Source of the DNA: Selaginella tamariscina
Lineage: Eukaryota > Streptophyta > Lycopodiopsida > Selaginellales > Selaginellaceae
Direction of reading: 5' to 3'
DNA: 64,000 bases
Assembly (NCBI GenBank): GCA_003024785.1
Contig: PUQB01000078.1
Coordinates: 124,001-188,000, forward strand
Part shown: positions 56,702 to 64,000 of the stretch, one piece after another
Layout of the letters: every line of letters starts with the position of its first letter
Position numbering within the stretch: position 1 is the stretch's first letter
Notes under the pieces: model-generated
Database searches by the model: none
The model's input: only the letters and a program-made list of their open reading frames with translations
Told to the model about the DNA's origin: nothing
Translations under genes and position numbers: made by a program

Positions 56702-57365
56702 GAGGGAGGGGGGGAGGGGGACAGAAATTTCTACACTTAAATAATAAGGGACTTCTGGCTAGTTTTTTTCACAATCTAATTCCTCTCCCTTAATCATAAT
56801 TAATTAAGTTAATTATTTTAATGATTTTATATGCATTTAGAATATATAAATAAAAAAGATTTTCAAAGTTAATAATATATATTATATGTATGTTTTATTT
56901 TTTTTAATTTAAATACATATTTTCCTGGTTTTTAATATTTATCAATTAATTAAGTTTTAATTAATTACCATTAATATTAAAGGGGCTGAACGTTCCTGAC
57001 GTCTTAACCTTGGAGTTCAGAATTTAAGTAGCTGTGCACACATTTACACACACAACTACTTGCATAGCTGAACAGTACTCCCCAGTCTCCAGTTTGACAT
57101 AAATTAAAGTCTACATGAACAAGCTGTAGGATCTGTATGTGCATATCTACTGCATGTATGTCAGTGTGTATGTACGTGTGTGATTATGTTAAAAACATTA
57201 ATAATCTCACACATGAACAAGACTATAATACATACGATTGTGTAGGCGTACATATGTATATATGTAGCTTTAAGAATATGAAAGATCTTAAATACGTTCT
57301 CAACGCAATAGCGCACACACACTCATACACATTTACATACGTCGTACATGTATAGACACACACAA
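55261..57365. other. AT-rich intergenic DNA with dispersed-repeat pieces
   Basis: Relatives of the 44.4-kb repeat lie at about 55340-55440 (inverted) and 55835-55925. (TA)n-(GA)n-G-rich tract at about 56637-56722. CA/GT tracts near 56095-56125. No gene. Confidence 0.5.
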
Positions 57366-57530
57366 TCAAAAGTCTTCCGTGAATACTCTTTCCCTAAATG
57401 GGTGCTCCCTCTCAACCAATGGCTCTCTAGAAACCAAGCTCTGTCCTTCCGCTGAATTCACATTCTCTGACGAAGGGTGTGCATCAGCAAGATTCTTAGC
57501 ATCTGTGAGATTCTGGGCATCTGATACAAG
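57366..57530 (-). CDS. Putative terminal exon of an unrecognised gene
   Basis: A 55-codon open stretch on the minus strand follows a TATAG acceptor and ends in TGA. Its acidic sequence includes SDAQNLTDAKNLADAH and LVEREHPFRERVF. Codon composition looks coding and it contrasts with AT-rich surroundings. Acidic minus-strand text near 57840-57950 may be another remnant of the same gene, but no upstream exon chain could be assembled. It may be a gene relic. Confidence 0.3.
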   Translation of the reverse strand, partial: LVSDAQNLTDAKNLADAHPSSENVNSAEGQSLVSREPLVEREHPFRERVFTEDF

Positions 57531-58009
57531 CTATATACCACAAGAAATACATCAACGTGTGCGTGTTTACACCGATTATCACTCTTTCCCATGTACTTTG
57601 ATTTGTCACCATCACGAAGCTGGACTGCCTCGTAACTGGAAAAAGCTTTTTACATGTGTATCTACATTACACAGCGAGAACTTAAAGCGCCGCTAGGACC
57701 ATAGTTACCATAATATGTTTGAATACATAGCAGACATATGTGATAAATGCTTATGCATAAGTATTATAAATTCGTCATTACTCATCGTAAGTAAATAGAT
57801 ATAGAAACCTAAAAAAACTCTATATATTAAAAAAATGCATCACCCCCACGTCCTCCATGTCAACTTCCATCCGAGGTCTTCCATGTTAAGTTCTTTATCA
57901 CTGTCCTTGGTCTCTAGGCCATTATCCTAGTCATTTTCATTTGTTATATCTCGGAGGGATTTCAAAATTAAACATTAAAAATTAATTAGTATAAAGAAAA
58001 ATATCTGAT
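57531..58009. other. Mixed-composition intergenic stretch
   Basis: 57540-57700 is also open on the plus strand, but no start, splice chain or family match supports a gene. The rest is non-coding. Confidence 0.35.
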
Positions 58010-59175
58010 AACAGAAGTGTGTGCATGCACGCTCATGTGTGTGCGTTTGTATGTGTTTGTTTATACTTACAAACAGATTTATTTTAAATTTTAATTAAGT
58101 TCATTACGAACTTAAATTGATTCGTTGCAAAGTAACAATTTTGTGATAAAATTATAAATAATAAATAATTTTGAAGGGTGCGTATTTTAATATATTATGT
58201 GCTAAGTTTGCCGTGAAATTATTAATTCACCATCTAGTTTGCCATAGTTTGCCACGAACTTTAGCTGTATATTTTATATATTGTTTACATTATGTTATTA
58301 TATTTCTTTGTGCTAATTCAAAAACCGCGAACATTGTTTCACGGAGGGGGAGGGAGGGATGTGTGTCGCCTTAACTAACTATGTACACATGTACATGTCA
58401 TATACAATATACATAGATATGGATATACACCAGGTATTCTTCATGTCTACGTGCTTGTGCGTGTGCGTGCGTGCGTGTTTGTTATACAGAAAATCACATG
58501 CCCACAATATAGTCCTGTACATGTGGAAGTCTATATGTACTTACGTTCCCTATACGTGTAGACAGAGAGTTACGAGACACACCAGTTTTGAAGAGTAAAT
58601 TCAAAACCCAAGATAATTCACGTTATTCTTAGAATTTTCCACATTATAAATATATACATTAGAACTTGTTTATAATTATAAAGTACATTATGAAGCCATT
58701 TATTCGATATAGTATTTTTATAGGTTAAATTACTGCATTTTACACAAGCTAATCCGTACGTAATTGGGAATTCCCACTGTCATCGTAGCATTTGCCTTTA
58801 TTAAAATCAATATCATGAGTCTTTTAATCTCCTTAATACAAACACGTACAAAAGGACACACACTCAAACACACGCACACTTCTGTACCAAATATCTTTCT
58901 TTATACTAATTAATTTATAAAGATATTCTTCATATAGTAACCATATTAAAATTATAGCACAAGTCTCTTTGTGTGTTTGAAGTGCTAATAAACATGCAAA
59001 TTAAAAATGCCTTTGTAGTTATTAAATAGTTGAATTCCATAAGAGTGTTTTAAATAATTAATTTTATTTTAAATAATTTGGTTCATATGCATTTGCTAGT
59101 CCAAAATAGACAAACTTGGTGAGTAACATTCGTAATCATTATTACATGTCATATCTTGAATTTTATAAGATGTTA
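58010..59175. repeat. Composite of inverted and direct segmental copies
   Basis: 58010-58160 is an inverted copy of 52660-52810. 58165-58560 is an inverted copy of 53440-53835. 58555-59170 is a direct copy of 54740-55260. Three source segments are thus joined in a new order. Confidence 0.85.
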
Positions 59176-60094
59176 TTCTCACAGAAAACCTGAAATGATG
59201 GTAAGGGTCTGAAATAAATGTTGAAAGCGAAGGTGTAAAGAACAGATATTCATTTTTTGTTAAAAACAAAGGTTGAGAAATGAGGGTCAAAAAGTATTAT
59301 AAGTATCAGCTTTGTAAAACAGAATCTCTTCAAAAGTAAATGGTTCACCTACATGTGTCAACCTTCTTAGATTGACTATTGTTTGCCTCATTAACTTACG
59401 AGATAGTAAACATAAATAGAAAACACTAAATCTTATTAAATACATCACATACCTAGACACCATGACAAACCAACAAATTATATATATGCATGTGCCCTTG
59501 TAAGGCATTTATACAAATATGTAAGTAAAGCTCACTTCAAAGTCATTGGATTTGTAAGCATGAGATATAATTTAGTCCATTGTGGTAGTTGAATCTACAC
59601 GTTTTAAACCATTGTATCAACATTCGTAAATCTAATCTATACATTAAAGAAAGTGAATGCACCAAGAATGTATGCATATGTATATATGTATACATATATA
59701 TATATATATATATGCGAATGTTGAAAATACAGCCACATACAAGCTTAAATATCCTTGCATACATTTTATGACTTGTGAGTTAATAAAGACTTGTAGTATG
59801 TCTGGGTACTATTATATTACATGTGTATATGTATATTCAATAATCTAGGATAAACCATGAAATATGCTCTCTTATGCATATATTCTAATGTACATTATCA
59901 TTTTTAAACTTATCAAATCTTACAATATTAATTTTTAGTGGAAATTGTGAGCTCATAATATTTACCATGGTTAATAATTAATAACACGTGTCAAGATAGT
60001 TATGGAAACTTTTTTTTCCCCAAAGTTAATGTGAATAGTGTGTTGAGTAGGAAGTGTGAAATCTATGTCGGTGTATATTGCCTCGTCATTGTGT
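59176..60094. other. Intergenic DNA upstream of the 3'-end genes
   Basis: Contains (TA)n at about 59690-59712. A short minus-strand frame at 59287-59400 (ends KADTYNTF) is not recognised. Confidence 0.4.
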
Positions 60095-61077
60095 ATGAGT
60101 TATTCTTCTTCTTCATCCAAGGTATTGTTTTGTCCTAAACTTTTGGCAATGGCAGATTCCTACTGTGAAAGAAGTGGAGTCTTGGAACACAAATCAACTC
60201 TTCACCTTCTTGCATACAGAGTTTGGAGCTGACTCAGGTTAAAAATTTACTTGATGATAAACAAATTAGGGGATATTCATTCCTTGAGATGACTGAATCT
60301 CAGTGGAAGGAAGCCGGGGTTGTATTGGGGTTGTACATGGCATTTGTTCAAGCAGCACGGAAGATCCTAAATAATTGTGTTTCTTTGCCTCTCACTACTG
60401 TAGATATTTTTCAACTTTCAGCTCTTTTGTTGCAGGTAGAGGTGGTTTTACTGCCTGGGGTGTTGTCGTATGGCAACATATGTAGTGACAGGCTCCTAAC
60501 CTCAGCACAGTGTTATATGATTCAATCCAATAAGAGAGCAGGCTCTTTCAATGGGCGACTTGCACTTAAGGTTAGTATATTTTTCCCAATCTCTCTTAAA
60601 TACAGATGTAAACTATATATATAAACCTATACTTAATATATGGAATCCCTATATGCCTAGTTGTAATTATCTACACATAACATGTAAAACACATGTTATA
60701 TGCATTTTATAAATTATGTATTGAAAAATCCATTAAAATGTATAAACTTTAACATTGTTCTTGTAGGAGTGTGGTTTCACTACTGCACATGACATAATGA
60801 AATTTAATACAAAGATCATGCGGGAGGAGGCATGTCACACCTTTCCAATGTACAATATTGTGTATTTCAAGTGGGCTTCACCCTCCCAGTGTCGAAATCA
60901 GTCGTTGTTAAATGTAACAACCAGAGAAAGCGGTTAGTAAGTATTCTCATATCTCGAATGCAAGATCTTTGCTTCTTTGAGTTTGATAATCATATTGTTC
61001 CCACTAAGTGTGACTGGGTGAGCTCGAAGATCAGTCGAATTATAGGTGGCCGAAGAAATGGACTTCAGATATTTTAA
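60095..61077 (+). CDS. Unrecognised protein with N-terminal SAM-like domain (frames broken)
   Basis: Probable start ATG at 60095 (MSYSSSSSK). From 60153 an open stretch reads IPTVKEVESWNTNQLFTFLH. It continues one frame over from 60223 as LTQVKNLLDDKQIRGYSFLE and WKEAGVVLGLYMAFVQAARK. Spacing and hydrophobic pattern match a SAM domain (VxxW..LxxFL, DDKxIxGxxFLxM, WKxxGVxxG). The sequence stays open to a donor at 60570; the next exon, from 60767, gives ECGFTTAHDIMKFNTKIM. After another one-base shift near 60830 it gives FEFDNHIVPTKCDWVSSKIS, ending at 61077. At least two frame changes are needed, so this is either a decayed gene or affected by consensus errors. SAM-like domains of this style occur in plant and fungal proteins of unknown role. 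Confidence 0.5.
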
Positions 61078-61314
61078 TTCTTTAATACGCACACTCACAT
61101 ACATATGCATGTACACATATTTACATGCATACATAATATATTATTTCTAATATACACATGTATATGGATATAGCCTTTCTCACATGCATGGTCATCTAAG
61201 GCACATGTTCAAGAACACACAGGTATTATATATGTATAGCTAATGCACATGCATAGATACACATGTGCACATGTATATAATCTTATAAAGGCATCTATAG
61301 GCATGTCTTAACAG

Positions 61315-63901
61315 GAATGAGGAGGGTCGAAACTATGAATTTGGGAAGTCAGAGGTAGTGTTGCATGTGCCACGCAAGGAGTACACTATTCGGGCATTGG
61401 AGTTCCTTAGTATGCTATTTAAGACCCGCAAGAGACGTGACAACTACTGGACAAATGGGGAAGTTACTTTTGGGACATGTGTACTACTTAAGCATAGAGA
61501 TGGAAACATTCATGATGTGAAGACTTGCATCGACACAATATGGATCCATGAAGATGATCTTCATGTGCCACTACCCAAGGACCTTGAGGGCAATCGGCTC
61601 CTTAATGTGTTTTATACAATGTTATACGTACAATATGTGTCTATAAATATGTGTGTGCGTGTGTGTATTCACAAAATGGTGTTACTAAATATATATGTAA
61701 TAAGTTTAAAAACACTATAGTTTTTGAACTAACAGTATGTATGTATGAACATTTCATACATAACATTAAACATAGATATGGATATATATCATGTAATTGG
61801 ATAGTGTAAGTATAATTTTACCTTATATATGCATATATAAAATCCTGGTATTACATTTATACATGTATGTACAGTTCATAGACACTCAACAATGTATATA
61901 CACAAGAACATATATACATATATAATATATTAAGTATAAAACCAATACTCTCTACACAACTTTATTACACACACACAATATCAAATAAATAAGCTATATT
62001 AAATTTTACTTAAATATTAAATATATACTTATATAAATTACTTATATACTTATACTAATGACTTACATATAATATATATAGATGAAGTTAAGCTTTATTA
62101 TGTATATAAAAATGTTATTTATTTATAAAAGATATAAAAATTATAAATTATATATATTTAATCTATATGCAATGTATCATGCACCATATATTCTGCTTAT
62201 TTATTATAATAAGTATATATTAACCTTAAATAAAGAAAGGCATGTTAATAAAATACATTCTTTTGCATTCGAGAGTGTTTTCTTGCAGGAGATAATACGA
62301 CATCCTGAATGCCTCAATACCAGCACAGAACATGACCAAGGCTTTGTAGAAGCTGGAGACAGTGATGATAATTCTACATTGATTGTAAAGAAGCGGCACA
62401 GGAATAATTTTGAATTGAACACACAAACCACTGGTGATGAATTAGAGAAAGAAAGCAAGTGTCAAAGAAGACAAGGGGCAAAGGTGTGGGGCACATGGAA
62501 GAAGACCATTGTTGTGTTTCTCCATACAAAGTGATAACGGTGAGATAGAATTATCATGTGCACGTTTTAATATTATATCATTACAGAAATGAGCTACGTC
62601 AGACATGGCTAATACAAGCGAAAGCTTTGTAGAACCAATGACCCCTCATGGAATACAAGGTCACTATTAAGGAATCAAAAGGTATAAATAAATTAACATA
62701 TGTTAATTAATTATTTAATATGCAAAATTTTGTAAAGTACCAACGACATGCTTACCAAAGGAATACAAGTTCTTCCAGCTTCCCATAAAAGGCTTATCAA
62801 GTAAGGAATAGTGATAATCAGAATAACTACTTATGATAAATGTGTAATGCAGAAGAAGGCAAACACTATTGGCGCCCATACCAAGCTTCCTTCTCAAACA
62901 TCTGGCAAAACAACCTTGTCAAGAAAGCCAAGCTTGCCTCTTAATTCAACAAATGACCAATTAGATGATGCAGCAGACAAAAAACCAGGTCTAAAAGCAA
63001 GCTCTTGAAAGAATTAGAGGCTTTACAGGTATGTTATGTTTTAAGTGTTTATCCTATCCAGACTCACATGCCTTTTGAATAGGGTGGTTTTCATATAGTT
63101 AATGAGGTTTACCTCATGAACTCAGAGCTTGGAATTGTAGCCTCGGGTATTGTAGTGGAACCAGATGAAGCACTTGCAAAAGTGATGGCTAATTTGAAGG
63201 CCAAGAACCAGCTAATAGTCCATGTTTCCATTGATTGTATAAAACCTGATTGTGAGGTTGTGGAACTAGATTATAGCCATAATTCATCCTTGGAGACAAT
63301 GAAAGAAGGGGCATCTGTGTTGTGGCTAGTGGATGGTTTGTGTTACAAAAAAGATTTTGTGAAGCCAAAGGTAATAAATAAACAGAAAGGTAACAGCAAC
63401 AAGAAGGAACAAGTACTAAAGAAGATCTCCCTGGAGTTGTATAAGGTCAGATATTTATATGCTCTAAATCATCTACCTTTTATAACACTTCTACTGTGTT
63501 AATGCAGTTGCCAAGGGACTGGAAGGATATGCTTAGGAAGCGACCCATTCGGGACATCAAGGAGGTGGCAAGCATTTTGTTAGGTAAGCTCTAGACATCA
63601 CAAGATAGCATATCTTATACTTACAGTCAATGCACTCATGTAACACCCCAGCGCATGCTCATGTCAAATGTGAAAATGCTTGCAGTTGAGCTAGACCAGT
63701 TTAAGCCCAACACCTTTGCAACAGTTCATAATGCGAAGAAAGATGAAGTTATAAGACAGTTTGTAGAGGTTACTATTAGTTCTAATCTAGTACAGATTCA
63801 CAGGTCCAACTGGTCACAGAGAGGAAATTGGGTCACTGCATAAATGCACAAAGGAAGGCATGGGAAGAGGAGAGTCACAACACCTTCTATGACATAGATT
63901 G
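61315..63901 (+). CDS. Unrecognised multi-exon gene, possibly transposon-associated
   Basis: Coding-like exons: 61315 to about 61628 (LHVPRKEYTIRALEFLSMLF), 62289-62484 (Ser/Asp/Lys-rich linker), 62853-63028, 63083-63445, 63508-63593 and 63652-63901. The block in 63083-63445 (LMNSELGIVASGIV, LIVHVSIDCIKPDCEVVELD, MKEGASVLW) has the beta-rich VAxGxV...VxVD...T...G..VxW pattern seen near the C-terminus of many plant CACTA/DUF8039-type transposon proteins. The final stretch ends RKAWEEESHNTFYDID. One-base deletions are implied in the A-run at about 62978-62984 and near 63800. It may be continuous with the SAM-like gene upstream. No terminal repeats were found. Function unknown. Confidence 0.5.
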
Positions 63902-64000
63902 AAGTTTGTTGTATGAAGTTTTATAGTTGAGTGTAGTGATGTAGTAGTAGTTCATTTTTATGTTGTTATATTAGCATATCATAATGAAATTATTGTAAAA

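Noticed and set aside
57379..57696. Plus-strand open frame opposite the putative terminal exon
   Set aside because: No splice or start support and no recognisable motif; the minus reading has a proper acceptor and stop. Neither is certain.

Overview
The window is nuclear DNA of a land plant. The evidence is spliceosomal introns with GT-AG borders and plant-type genes: a UBA2-like two-RRM protein, an ARID-plus-HSP20-like factor, a plant-type sugar-phosphate translocator, a CDC48C/NVL AAA ATPase, a COMT-type O-methyltransferase and an intracellular-type CLC transporter. It is AT-rich outside exons and unusually dense in microsatellites (CT, CA, AT, CTGT), many of them inside introns. The lineage cannot be fixed from the sequence. 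A fungal-type FAD oxidase and two Deltex-type ubiquitin ligases are not what I would expect of a typical flowering plant.

Layout. 1-1390 (+): 3' part of a UBA2-like RNA-binding protein. 2818-8882 (+): a block of Deltex-like gene 1, secreted FAD-linked oxidase, and Deltex-like gene 2, all on one strand. 9735-13124 (-): ARID/HSP20-like gene. 14004-15044 (-): GC-rich intronless phosphate translocator with a probable spliced 5' leader. 16715-23920 (-): CDC48C/NVL-like gene, 18 exons. 23.9-45.9 kb: gene-poor AT-rich DNA with tandem duplications, a decaying O-methyltransferase array, scattered exon fragments of the CLC gene, a hAT-type element with 8-bp target duplication, and two perfect palindromes. 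45999-51248 (-): CLC gene, 23 exons. 51.3-60 kb: AT-rich repeats with direct and inverted segmental copies. 60.1-63.9 kb (+): unrecognised multi-exon genes, one with a SAM-like domain and one resembling plant transposon-associated proteins.

Two themes stand out. First, a tandem pair of compact RING-H2 plus Deltex C-terminal domain (DTC) genes flanks the fungal-type oxidase; copy 2 is fully open while copy 1 carries four one-base deletions. Second, single-base deletions recur in otherwise well-conserved exons of several genes (UBA2-like, Deltex 1, oxidase, CDC48C, CLC, O-methyltransferase, 3'-end locus). Restoring one base at each site makes the reading frames close exactly across all splice junctions. 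The pattern fits residual long-read consensus errors, but genuine decay of some loci is also possible.

Exon borders were read by eye from splice signals plus family conservation; no database or transcript was consulted.
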